NCBI GenBank assembly: GCA_003427395.1
Contig: BFEA01000018.1
Span: 2,841,914 to 2,873,892 of the forward strand
Source of the DNA: Chara braunii
Lineage: Eukaryota; Streptophyta; Charophyceae; Charales; Characeae
Direction of reading: 5' to 3'
Length of the DNA: 31,979 nucleotides
Part shown: piece by piece, positions 9,236 through 18,594 of the stretch
Position numbering within the stretch: position 1 is the stretch's first letter
How the letters are laid out: each line of letters opens with the position of its first letter
The notes under the pieces: generated by a model
Seen by the model: only the letters and a program-made list of their open reading frames with translations
Database searches by the model: none
Told to the model about the DNA's origin: nothing
Program-made: the position numbers and the translations under genes

Positions 9236-9758
9236 CTGCCTTTGTTTTTCTCAAGACCATGCAGCCTAGGTTCCTTCTCAGTTCTTTTCCTAGGTTTCTT
9301 TTCTGATATCAGGCACGTTCTGATTTCAAATATATAGCCCTTTCGCTTTTGGTGCTTTAGTCCTGAAGAAAGCCATCAACAGTATATCGTATAATCATAC
9401 AAGCAGACAACTGAAGGGCGTAGCCTTTAAGGGTATATGGGAAAATAATGAAGCGCGCGTACCTCATGGTTCCCTGCGTCCAGAGTTCCTCATGAACTCC
9501 GGCAGAGCTCCCGCAATCGCCCTGTATTTGGTCATATATGATTTATGTAATTTGTTGTTTGGACCTAAATGAGAACACACCATCAAACAAATATAATTGA
9601 AAAGATAGACACCTGAGAGGACCAAAGGAAAGAATGGAGGAGGATGGAGGAGGTAGGCGCCGTCACACGGTGACAATATCTCTCTCCTCTCCAGTATCCC
9701 GTACTCTTTTCCTCTCTGACCCCTGCTTATTGTTTTAATAGCAAAACAACAGTCATTT

Positions 9759-9760
<2 letters not shown>

Positions 9761-9835
<75 letters not shown>
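9761..9835 (+). repeat. (AAT)n microsatellite
   Basis: About 25 uninterrupted AAT units. It is the first of three (AAT)n tracts in D and E (9761, about 10961, about 12400), each followed by related non-coding sequence and then donor-like motifs. Confidence 0.95.
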
Positions 9836-9836
<1 letters not shown>

Positions 9837-10379
9837 TATGAAAATGAAGTAATAGATTTTAGATGGCAACAGCACATTGAGAGCTCGGAAGACTATTACA
9901 GTTCAGAAGGTAGTAATACACTGGTATTCCACTTACAGAGAATCAAACCACAGAAATGCTTCCAGTTATTGCCAACATAGGTACCCAAAACCTCTCTCTT
10001 AATTGGTGCTCCATGCTCAAACCACGTACACACAGTCCACTACCAGCCATTGAGCCATGTATGCAGCTATTCTCGTTACCGGTAGGCCACCGCTAGGATC
10101 AGGTATGCCTTTCGTGACACTCTCACCCTCACCTCTATCTCTTTTTCCTTTTTTGTATACGTCTCTCTCTTTTTGCGTTGCTGAGTATCAGTGCGTGTCG
10201 CTGTGTATCAGTGTATACCATCGCGTCTGTGTTTTTGCATATACTTATTTGTTTTCTGTCCCCGTCAGTTCGTTTGTCGGTGTCTGTTTGTCTGCTCGTT
10301 TTTGTCTGTCCGTTTCTCTGTCTCAGGCCAATGTAGTTGTCGGGTCTTGTATCGTAGGTCTGTCCCGTCGGGTCAAGGT

Positions 10380-10423
10380 TGTAGCTGCTACATACCAGAA
10401 AGGTCAAATGTCGTAGCTGCTAC
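10380..10423 (+). repeat. Duplicated GTAGC-T-GCTAC mini-hairpin
   Basis: GTAGCTGCTAC occurs at 10381-10391 and again at 10413-10423, each inside related sequence with GGTCAA nearby. Each copy is a 5-6-bp stem around a single base. Confidence 0.5.
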
Positions 10424-10960
10424 AGAGCCGAAGGGCCAAATCCACAGATTTATGGATGGCCCGGAGGCCGCCCCTCAACTGTTGCTCATATGCAGACTAG
10501 AGGTAAGTGGGCAGTGACGGCGTCTACCCTTGCTCAGTCAACACTTCTCAGTCTCAATCTCAATTAGTTCAGTCAGCATGTACCATATAGGACTGTGCAT
10601 GTCTACCTAGGACAGCGTATGTCTGCCTATGACTGTTGTATTTCTGTGTGTTTTTGTTTCTTCATTGTGTACGAGCTTGTTCGTCTGTCTGTAATAATGT
10701 GAGATTCCCAGGGTGATCATGTGTGTACTAACAGATAGTTGTCATGTGTGTACTAACAGATAGTTGTTGGTTGTTGGACATGCCACAACCATTTTCGTTG
10801 TGAATATTGTATTCAATCTGTGCTCTTGCTCGCCATATCTCTGAGCTTTGAATCTGTGTGTTTGTCGCCAGTTTGCTGTGCTGTTGTTTTGCACGCATGT
10901 AAAGTGTGAATGAAAGTAAGTCTGATTTTACAAATACTACCACTATTGTTACTAGTAATA

Positions 10961-10995
<35 letters not shown>
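10961..10995 (+). repeat. (AAT)n microsatellite
   Basis: About 11 AAT units. The inverted counterpart in E2 at about 27826-27850 is shorter. Confidence 0.9.
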
Positions 10996-10996
<1 letters not shown>

Positions 10997-11014
10997 GAGT
11001 AATAACGAATTTCA

Positions 11015-11235
11015 GCAAACAAACATCATGATTCACGCAAGACCAAAAAGTTGTGATCTTGAACCAACAACAAAATTGTACCCTGAGTTTCACGAACAGG
11101 AATGTGTCGAGAGCTCATAGTTGACAGTGCTGGTGAAATCCCATCATCCTCATTATCAATGAAGAATCAATGCTGACATCCTATCTGGCGCTCGGTGCCC
11201 AGAATACAGATGGCAGATCCCATCTAGTGCAAGGA
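11015..11235 (+). repeat. Dispersed 200-bp repeat, copy 1
   Basis: Ordered landmarks are ACAACAAAATTG, then GACAGTGCTGG, then CATCATC, then GGCGCTCGGTGCCCAG, then AGATGGCAGATCC. The GGCGCTCGGYGCC segment can fold on itself. The same order of landmarks appears at 11255-11455 and 12590-12805. Confidence 0.75.
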
Positions 11236-11254
11236 AAGTGAGCAAGAGCGAACT

Positions 11255-11455
11255 CCAGCAATCAAAACAACATCATACATATGAGGCCGGATAGTCTTGA
11301 CCTCGTATCAACAACAAAATTGCTTCATTGGTTTCACTAAATAGGAAGACACCAAGGGCTCAGGATTGACAATGCTGGTAAAGTCTCATCATCATCATCA
11401 ATGAAGAACCGACATTGATATCCTATCTGGCGCTCGGCGCCCAGCCTACCCCTAC
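11255..11455 (+). repeat. Dispersed 200-bp repeat, copy 2
   Basis: It has the same landmarks as copy 1: CAACAACAAAATTG, GACAATGCTGG, a CATCATCATC run, and GGCGCTCGGCGCCCAG. A further partial copy at about 11568-11650 keeps the CATCAT run and ACAGATGGCAG but has a diverged core. Confidence 0.75.
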
Positions 11456-11610
11456 ATGACCACTACAGCCTACAGATTGACAATGCAACTGTTGACATCA
11501 GTGACAAATCGAAGTACCTGAAGACTTCGCTTATGCAGACTATTGCCAATACAAGGTAAGTGCCCTCTCATCATCATCATCATCATTAGAGCCAACGTTG
11601 GTGTCCTACC

Positions 11611-11716
11611 TTGCGTTTCGGCGCTGGACTACAGATGGCAGCTCCTTCTTACAAAGACTCTCCCGAGGTGTGGGCTTACAGTATCCAGTGTCGTATGGTT
11701 CTAGAGCCAGGTAAGT
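11611..11716 (+). other. Exon-like segment ending in a splice-donor motif
   Basis: An ATG-started frame (MAAPSYKDSPEVWAYSIQCR...) leads to CCAG/GTAAGT at 11709-11716. A similar segment at 12817-12901 reads PEVRAYGDQCR..., then CCAG/GTATGT. The shared pattern PEV-AY--QCR, followed by the donor, suggests a duplicated exon edge. After this donor comes a long pyrimidine-rich stretch, as expected in an intron. No acceptor or next exon can be identified, so the gene call is tentative. Confidence 0.35.
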
Positions 11717-11759
11717 CTTTCGCCTCACTTACCATCTCGTTCCCCCTCTTTCACAGGTG

Positions 11760-12165
11760 CCACATATACCCAAGAGATCACCCTTCGTCCCATTTCTCTG
11801 TGTTCTTCTACCGCAGTCAGTCTGTTTGTACTAGTCTGTCTGACTGTTGGTGCCTGTCCCTTTTGTCTATCGGTCGACATCTGTTTGTGTCTGTCTGTTT
11901 TTGTCTGTCCTGTGTATCTGTTTCTGTCTGTCTGCCATTGTCTGTTTGGCTGCCTGTATTTGCCTGCTCTTGTGTCTAACTGTTTGCATGACTGTGTGTT
12001 TCTGCTTGACTGTTTTTGTTTGTCTTTATGCTTCTTTCTGTTTTTGTTCGGGTTGGTCCTCGTCTGTCTGTAGTTGTTTGTCTTCCTTCTGTTTGTTTGT
12101 TTATCTCTCCCCTTTTCATTTTCTTCATTCCTCCTTTTCTCCTTATCTCCCCTTTCCCATCTTCC
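11760..12165 (+). repeat. CTGT/TTTG-rich pyrimidine-biased stretch
   Basis: It is dominated by CTGTCTGT and TTTGTCTG variants, with strong strand asymmetry. Its reading frames are low-complexity Cys/Leu/Val/Ser translations and are not accepted as genes. The inverted copy is at about 26645-27000. Confidence 0.85.
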
Positions 12166-12395
12166 AACTGATCAGGCTCAATGAACTTCGCACAACACCC
12201 TCAGTGACCAACCGCTGAGAATGCTGCGATCCAAACAGTTACTCATCACGGGACCTCTCAGTCAGCTGAAGTGATGGCAGTATGAAAAGGGGTAGGGACG
12301 TGATCAACATGAGCTGATGACTCATGTTTACTAGGCATTCCGCGTGTGAGATCGGTAATTATAGCAATCTATTTTCCGTTAATAAATAATAATAA

Positions 12396-12399
<4 letters not shown>

Positions 12400-12484
<85 letters not shown>
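12400..12484 (+). repeat. (AAT)n microsatellite
   Basis: About 28 AAT units inside a longer AT-rich run starting near 12380. A poly-Asn or poly-Tyr reading frame over it is a repeat artefact. The inverted counterpart is 26345-26431. Confidence 0.95.
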
Positions 12485-12589
12485 GAAATAACTTGAATAA
12501 TAATAACGATAATACCAGTCAATCAATGATAATAATAATAAAAGACATAATAAATTGAAATAATACAAATGCAAGGAAAATGTGCAACA

Positions 12590-12805
12590 TTAAACTTCAG
12601 AAATCAAACAGCATCATACTCATAAGACCAAATAGTCGTGACATCGGACCAACAACAGAGTTGCGTCACGAATCCCATCACCTATGAGCACAACAAATAC
12701 TCATATTCGACAGTGCTGGAATAGTCTTCTCATCATCAACGAGGAACCAATGTTGGTATCCTACCCCGACGCTCGACGCCCAGACTACATGTGGCAGATC
12801 CTACC
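12590..12805 (+). repeat. Dispersed 200-bp repeat, copy 3
   Basis: It carries the same ordered landmarks as the copies at 11015 and 11255: CAACAACAGAGTTG, GACAGTGCTGG, CATCATC, a GACGCTCGACGCCCAG core, and GTGGCAGATCC. It follows an (AAT)n tract, as copy 1 does. Confidence 0.75.
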
Positions 12806-12816
12806 TAGCCTATACT

Positions 12817-12901
12817 ATGATGCCAAAAGATAACGTCAACAACATTCCCGAAGTACGTGCATATGGCGACCAATGTCGCACGCTTCCAACACCAGGTATG
12901 T
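12817..12901 (+). other. Second exon-like segment with splice-donor motif
   Basis: It aligns with 11640-11716. PEVRAYGDQCR corresponds to PEVWAYSIQCR, and CCAG/GTATGTCTCTCGC to CCAG/GTAAGTCTTTCGC. The similarity continues a little past the donor. Function unknown. Confidence 0.35.
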
Positions 12902-13008
12902 CTCTCGCTACTCACAACCTCGATCCCGAACTCACAGACGTCACACACACCAAAAGACCACCCTGTACCCCATTCTGCATAGCGCAGGGCATATTGTTTC
13001 GAAAAAGT

Positions 13009-13112
13009 ATATATATATATATATATTATATATACCTACATATATATATATATTATCATATTGGAAATCGGAGCGCAAAGACGGGAAAAGACAAAAAAAA
13101 AAAAAAAAAAAA
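13009..13112 (+). repeat. (TA)n tract and A-run
   Basis: TATA repeats at about 13009-13055 are followed by a run of about 19 A's at 13094-13112. The E2 counterpart at about 25720-25820 shows length differences. Confidence 0.9.
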
Positions 13113-13294
13113 CGGAAAGTAAGGAAAGCTCCGCCTGTTCATCACCTCTTACGTACAAGGCCAGCCACGTGGATGACAGGTTAGGCCACCTGTGCCACCG
13201 CATCATGACAACACTCTTATCACAAGGAGCAAAGTGCCCTGTTATCTGCGCTTCTTCATACAGCTCATCGATTCACGTCGGACCCCGTTCATTG

Positions 13295-13680
13295 CTTCGC
13301 AGGTAAGTTTCCGACCACTTTCTCCTCCCTCTCCGCTTTTCCTTCCTCCTGATGACTGTCTTCCTTCTCTCAATGCGCGCCCGCTCTCCGAACATCTGCG
13401 CGCACACTCCTGCATACTTTATCTACTCCCCCTTCTATCTTCACTTTATCACCCCTTACACGTGTACACTTTCTCTCTTCTTTCCTCCTTCTCTCTACTC
13501 CCCCTCTCCTCCTTCTCCTTCCTCTACCTTCCACGACCTCCTCTCTCATACGATGTCATTCTCTCCTCTTTTGTGCACCTCCCCCGTTTGTCCAGCACAC
13601 AGATTCGTTTCTCAGACCCGCGCTACTTCTGCGAGATCATCTTTTCTCTCTGTGGTCTGCTCCTCCTCACGGGGAAAGTA
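13295..13680 (+). repeat. Donor-like site followed by CT-rich stretch
   Basis: GCAG/GTAAGT at 13301-13308 is followed by several hundred bases rich in CTCC and CTTCC. This repeats the pattern of donor plus pyrimidine tract seen at 11711 and, in A', at 14407. Reading frames here are Ser/Leu/Pro-rich low complexity. Confidence 0.6.
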
Positions 13681-13844
13681 GTAGTGAGACAGTCGGCCGG
13701 TTCCCGCACACACACACACGCACATTTCGAGTGTGGCAGTGTATCTTTCCATGTTCCTATAGTAGATTCATTCGATTTAGTTATCCTATCGGCGGTATAT
13801 CGTGGATCAGACCGCGATTGCTATACCCACACACACTCATACAC

Positions 13845-14075
13845 ACTCACACACACACACACACACACACACATGGTGGTAGTGTATGCTTCTATGATCT
13901 AGCGCTAGATACATTCGATTTTGTTAGCAGTAGATTCACTCGATTTCGCTCATTCTTTCAATAAAGTAGCATGAGATAGTTGCGGAATCCGAGCGCACAC
14001 ACAAATAACACACACACACACACACACGGACACATAAACACATACATACACACGCGCACATACACACACACATAT
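13845..14075 (+). repeat. CA/GT microsatellites at the E-A' boundary
   Basis: CA runs lie at about 13851-13873, 14009-14027 and 14043-14072. Two block junctions fall in this zone: E/E2 homology ends at 14041 and A/A' homology ends at 14050. Confidence 0.9.
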
Positions 14076-15305
14076 GTAATAGTAATGTATCTTCCCTGTT
14101 TTTAACGTTAGGTTTATTCATTTATTTTATTTTATTTTATTTATTTGCTTATTTATTTATTTATTTATTTATTTGTTTATTTATCTACCTCGTTTTGGTC
14201 GTCGATAGTGTTGGAGAGTGAGCCGCGAGATTGAGGACTTACCTGTTCTCTCTCTCACTCCCTCGTTGCCGTCGCGGTCGACATTCGATGCTCCCCGTTG
14301 CATCACGCTCCAGCATACGGGGCTTGACAAACGCAAGCACGCTCTCCAATACAGTCGGGCGGACGACGATCCCACCTCACGAGGCCATCGACTGCGGCAT
14401 GGCCACGTGAGTATTATTCTCTGCACCTTCTCTTTTCTCCTCCTCCCCCTTTTTCTTCTTCTTCTTCTTCTTCTCCTTCTTCTTCTTCTTCTTCTTCCTC
14501 CTTCTTTTTCTTCTTCTTTTACTCTCTCTTTCCACGACTTCTTCTCTCGCACGATGTTATCCCCTCCCGTTTCATTCTCCTCCTCCTCCTCCTCCTCCTC
14601 CTCCTCCTCCCCCTCCTCCTCCTTCTTCTTCTTCTTCTTCTTCTTCTTCTTCTTCTTCTTCTTCTTCTTCTTCTTCGCGCACCTCACTTCTTCTACGTTC
14701 CCCCCTTCTCCTTCTCCTTCTTCTTCTTCTTCTTCTGCTTCTTCTTCTTCTTCTCCTATCACTACTTCTCCGCACACGGCCACTTCTGCCTCTCCGCGCA
14801 CCTCCTTCGCGCTACCTCGCCTGCCTCCGCAAGCGGCTCTCTACACCTCATTTCGCGATCTTTTGCTCGCGCCCGCACACGCGGCTTACTCTCGCTGGCC
14901 CCGCTCTCACTCTTCTTCCCGCTCACACGCCTCTTTTTTTCGCGCAACTACCTTTTCGCCGCCGCGCGATCATGCTCGTTAGCCATTTTCCTTGTTTGCT
15001 GGCGCCATCTCCCGTTGACTCTCTTCCTCTCCTTCTCCTCCTTCTCCTCCTCTTCCTCCTCCTCCTTCTTCTTCTACTACTACTACTTCTTTGTCGCGTT
15101 CCTTTCCCCCCCCCCGACTTCGTGATTGTATCGGCCAAATCACGCCGTGCCCCCGCTGCCTGTGCGTGAGCTTCCCATCGAGTCGTCTTCGACTCTGTGG
15201 GCTTGGCCATGCCTCCGGTTGTGGCACACAGGCAGCCTGTTTCCGAGGGTGAATCTGCCCGTGACTCTGGTGCAGATTCATCCATATGAATCTACAGTAA
15301 TGCGC
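14050..15305 (-). repeat. Right arm (A') of the 1.2-kb inverted repeat pair
   Basis: It is the reverse complement of 1-1201. On the + strand it contains a TTTA-type run (14107-14180), CTCC and CTTC runs (14420-14745), and GTGAGT at 14407-14412 followed directly by the pyrimidine-rich stretch. On the - strand it contains GTAAGT at 14242-14237, matching the donor-like site at 1009 in A. Reading frames are triplet-repeat translations. Confidence 0.9.
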
Positions 15306-15480
15306 TCGGTAAAAAACAATAATAAAAAAATAAAAAAATAACAAAAATCTAAAAAAAAAACAAAAATAAATATAAAAAAATAACTAAATACTAACTTAAG
15401 TAATTCACCTGCTCATGCCACTTGTCGTGCACGAGCACAACAGAATCTAACGGATCCAACTAACTACAAACTTCCAATAA
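15306..15480. other. A-rich unique stretch
   Basis: It is an A-rich run with AAAAAATAA-type repeats up to about 15400, then ordinary sequence. No gene is visible. It begins exactly where the inverted repeat ends. Confidence 0.6.
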
Positions 15481-15547
15481 CTAGGGCAGGGGATCNAGCC
15501 CCGGCTGACCGAGCCCGGGTGAAAGTGTAGAGGAGCTCCTTNCAAAA

Positions 15548-15633
15548 GGGANCTAGCTTCAGCGTCTGGGTGGACTCGAACCNTACACNCTGCACTTGAC
15601 AGTCCAANNCCTTAGCCTACTGAGCTAGCTCCC
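15548..15633 (-). ncRNA. tRNA-like or tRNA-derived SINE-like element
   Basis: On the - strand, TAGCTCAGTAGG (15627-15616) is a perfect Pol III A box and GGTTCGAGTCC (15582-15572) is a perfect B box, 33 nt apart, as in a tRNA. The ends can pair (GGGAGCTAGCT with AGCTAGNTCCC). However, the 3' side of the T arm does not pair well, and the total span is longer than a normal tRNA acceptor allows. Several N's lie inside. A tRNA-derived repeat is more likely than a working tRNA. A second box-B-like piece (GGCTNGATCCC, - strand) lies at about 15491. Confidence 0.5.
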
Positions 15634-15676
15634 ACTTNAAGTAGAAGAGGAGCAACTTAGTTCTTAAACANTAATG

Positions 15677-15711
15677 GGGCTCAGTCCGACCAGTGGACTG
15701 AGCCCGTTTTT
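15677..15711 (+). other. Perfect 11-bp hairpin followed by GTTTTT
   Basis: GGGCTCAGTCC (15677-15687) pairs perfectly with GGACTGAGCCC (15695-15705) around a 7-base loop, and GTTTTTCTC follows. The form matches a rho-independent terminator, but the context is eukaryotic. A run of T's after a stem could also end Pol III transcription on this strand. The tRNA-like element nearby points the other way. Confidence 0.55.
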
Positions 15712-17732
15712 CTCTAAGTTCGTGAGTGTGCACGCTCGCCGGTCTGAATATATGTTTGAGTGTTTGTTTGCTTGAGAGTGTGTGTGACCCGCAAAGGCAC
15801 TTGGTTGAGTGGACGGCCTGAAGGACCGGTACTTACCCGCGGCCGTGACATTGAGGGTTGCGATAGGGAAAACACTCAAGTAGCGGGTATGTCGGTATCA
15901 CACTAGTACAGGTCGATGTGCGCGACACTCGAGGCCGCGCGAAGGAAGACAGCAATTGACATTTTAAGAGGCCCAACACTGGCCGTCGCCGCTTGGTGTG
16001 GTGGTGAAACATTTCTATTGGTTGCCCTGGCCGCGCGGTCGGGGCTTATATTATTATTTCAGTTCGCCTTCGAGCTTACGACGGCGCAACGAACAGATTT
16101 TCCCGTACCGGTCAGTTTGACGCCTCTGGACTCAATCTAATTTGTTTTCCCGTTACTGCCTGTACCTTTGACTGATTTAGATAGTGGTCGATGCATCCCG
16201 CACTACCTTTTCTAGTCTTTATCCAACCCTCCGGCTCTCTTGGCCGAAGACTTTTAATTTTTACCAACCCTTACCTGTTGTCGTATGCGTCGTATTACTG
16301 CGTATGATTGTCTAGAAATCTCGGCCTCAACGGTCGAGAAGTTTGCTTCACAGCACTATGCCAAAAGAAATTCTCAGTTTTCACTCCAGCCTGTCTCCGG
16401 CACGGCGACCGGCGTCGATATTGCATCGAATGCAAAATCATGAGCAAATACCCTTGTAAGGGTGTTAGCTCCGACAGTCTTTCCGGACCCCATTCAGCGA
16501 CGTCCCCGTCGCTAGGGAACCTAAATGCAAACAAAGGCCTTCTGACGCGACAAGTTGTCAAAATCCGATTTTGTGGATGAAGTTGCGGTTTGAAGACTCT
16601 CACTGCCCTCCTTGGTGCATCCATACTGCCAGAATTTTTAACCTGGGTCTCCCACATACCTTGAAAAATTGTAATACCAAAGAAATATTATTCCATATGA
16701 CTCAAAGTGGGGATACTGGATTTGTACTACAGTTACAGAGGTGACCAAGGAAGATAATGATAGCCTCTCCCCACAACTTTAAACTTTATTAACCGGGATC
16801 TCGTAGATTGTCTTAGAAGTTAAGAATCATAATTGAATCCTACTCTTTGGACGCGGGTCTTAACCTTAGTCAGTTTTTACCGTCCCACCCGAGGTCTAAT
16901 GCGAGGGGATCGACAACCTCGGTCTCAACCCACCACAGTCGGTTGATCAGGCCTGATCTGTGGCCCACCATGTTGTTAATTTAATGGTGGTACCTGCATT
17001 GGTAATGCAACACAGGATAAATACCTCCTACCAAAATATCTTGACCTGACTCTCGATCCCCCAGATATCTACCTGGACCGATAGTATCATTAGGGAGTCT
17101 CTCCCCTCAAGTTTAGTCCCTGGCCGTAATCGGAAGGCCCGCTGCCTTGTTATACTTGGTCAGAAGCCCACGCTGGGACTTACGTCCCAACGATGTCAAT
17201 TTTCCACTATAGGCTTGGTAATTTAAGTCCCTCAGACTGACCTCCATAAGTGGATGAGCGATGATCATTTCAAAAAATATACACATGAAAATCAATTTGA
17301 CCAAATAAAATTTTTCTCCCCTCGTCAGTTGTCTTTGAATGGGTGAACAAACTCATTGAATGTATATATGAAAAAAACAATATCAATAAGAATGATTCAA
17401 CATGATTGTAAAACTTGTCTCTGATCGAGGGGCATCGTTAGAGCCACTTAGGGGCCGTGCCTCCCAGACCTCGATCACAGGATGGACAAATACACGTCTT
17501 GGGGATCTTTTTCCAATAGAAAAGTCAACCAAAATATCCATAAAGAAAGTATCAAAGTATGTGTTTGACCTCTTGTCTTGTCAGAAGGCAGAAAAAACAT
17601 CCATTTCATTCATAACATGCATTTCCCTGATTCACAGGGTTTCTCAAATGCATCAAAATTTTGATTTTTTCACACCCCTTTTTCCAGGGTCTTTTTAAAA
17701 AATAATCATATAGGACAAGACATGAAAAAGAC
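15712..17732. other. Unique stretch without a gene; several short hairpins
   Basis: No reading frame here shows a known domain. Short perfect stems are frequent: ACCCTT/AAGGGT (about 16449), AGCGACG/CGTCGCT (about 16497), the palindrome GATCAGGCCTGATC (16945-16958) framed by CCACAG/CTGTGG, CCACCAT/ATGGTGG (16965-16990), TGCATT/AATGCA (16995-17009), and TGGGAC/GTCCCA (about 17174). A few would be expected by chance in 2 kb. The segment 15855-15895 resembles 4687-4722 in block C. Confidence 0.5.
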
Positions 17733-18222
17733 TGTTACGGACTTCGCCAGGGCTCGATCCCTGGTCTATCTTTTGCTGTTTCGACTGCATCCCGTTTTCG
17801 GCCCGGCACCCTTTTTCCAAACCCCTCCTTTGGTACCGTAGGATTTTGGACAACTGGCGCCATGCTGCAATTCGGGCGTCACTTTCAAATACTGCATTTT
17901 TCAGTTCTGCCCTCGGGGCCTTTGCAGAAATGCCCCTGGTACCGTACGTGTCACCGGTACTTATGCCGGTTCCCCGTACGGTACGGGCACGAGTCTCGAC
18001 CAGTTCTCTGCTGCTGTACTCGTACTCAGTGTGACTTGCCGTTTCGGCATTCGGAATCCAAGACTTCGACTTTGTGCCTTGCCACTGTGTCTGCGTCCGA
18101 CCTTCAGTCCGAGTCCGTCGTGTCGAGTGAGTGAGTGAGTGTGTGTGTGTGCTGTCACTCTCTCCCTCTCTCTCCCTCTCTCTCATCTCCATCGGCTCAC
18201 CCTCAGCCTCACGCCCGTTACA
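17733..18222 (+). mobile_element. Solo or 5' LTR of a retrotransposon
   Basis: The 490-bp segment begins TGTTACGG and ends CCGTTACA, giving the TG...CA ends of an LTR. One base later comes a primer binding site. Inside is a large stem, GTACCGTACG (17939-17948) with CGTACGGTAC (17975-17984), enclosing ACCGG/CCGGT, and a palindromic CCAGGGCTCGATCCCTGG near 17747. No second LTR lies in the window, so the partner may be across the gap or lost. The boundaries rest on terminal bases and the PBS, not on an alignment of two LTRs. Confidence 0.6.
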
Positions 18223-18223
18223 C

Positions 18224-18235
18224 TGGTATCGGAGC
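18224..18235 (+). other. tRNA-iMet-type primer binding site
   Basis: TGGTATCGGAGC differs by one base from TGGTATCAGAGC, the common PBS complementary to the 3' end of initiator tRNA-Met in many plant and other LTR elements. It lies one base after the LTR's terminal CA. It would prime minus-strand DNA synthesis. Confidence 0.65.
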
Positions 18236-18467
18236 GGTTCGAACCCGCCCGACCCACNCTGCTTCGACGTCGTCACCTGGCCATCATCAACCATCGTCGA
18301 GATCGTCGCCGCCGTGCCACGTCATCATCGTCATCATCGTGATCGTCGTCATTGTGCCCCGTCATCATCATCACGGACGGGATCGCCGCCGTCGCGCCAT
18401 GTCATCACCACCATGCCCGTCGTCCTCGTCGCTGCGCCGCGCCGTCCTTGTCATCGCCGTCGCGCAG
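18236..18467 (+). other. Putative LTR-element leader, CATCATCGTC-rich
   Basis: GC-rich sequence follows the PBS, with repeated ATCATCGTC and GTCGCCGCC motifs. No start of gag is recognisable before the repeat at 18468 and the gap. Confidence 0.4.
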
Positions 18468-18594
18468 ATAAGTAATCAACGACAATTTTATCTTTTTATT
18501 TTTTTCTCCTTCTTATTTTTTTTCTTCCTCGTTTCTTTTATTTTATCTTCTTCTTCTTCTTCTTCTTCTTCTTCTTCTTCTTCTTCTTCTTCTT
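18468..18594 (+). repeat. Gap-flanking repeat, left copy, ending in (TTC)n
   Basis: Sequence from GATAAGTAATCAACG through a T-rich stretch into (TTC)n is repeated almost base for base right after the gap, starting at 19105. Confidence 0.9.

Larger units (their letters stand above)
8792..10562. other. Block D, mostly single-copy link between C and E
   Basis: This stretch follows the end of the duplicated part of C. It holds the last hairpins of the array up to about 9235, a perfect small hairpin GAGTTC-CTCAT-GAACTC at about 9490, an (AAT)n tract, and donor-like motifs at about 10103 (GTATGC) and 10503 (GTAAGT). A CT-rich stretch lies at about 10120-10330. Bases 8825-8920 recur inverted at 28240-28335. 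Reading frames here are short or driven by microsatellite sequence. Confidence 0.6.
10563..14041 (+). repeat. Block E, first copy of a 3.5-kb inverted repeat
   Basis: It is the reverse complement of 24789-28245. Differences are scattered substitutions and microsatellite length changes. Inside are two (AAT)n tracts, three to four copies of a 200-bp dispersed repeat, splice-donor-like sites at 11556, 11711, 12896 and 13303, pyrimidine-rich stretches, a (TA)n tract, an A-run and CA tracts. On the right it is contiguous with A'. No protein domain is recognised in its reading frames. Confidence 0.93.

Noticed and set aside
11847-12218. Cys/Leu-rich frames that look like membrane proteins
   Set aside because: The underlying DNA is CTGT/TTTG low-complexity repeat, and overlapping frames look alike.
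15677-15711. Bacterial intrinsic terminator, hence bacterial DNA
   Set aside because: Everything else (LTR, gypsy pol, microsatellites, Pol III boxes) is eukaryotic, and there is no upstream gene to terminate.
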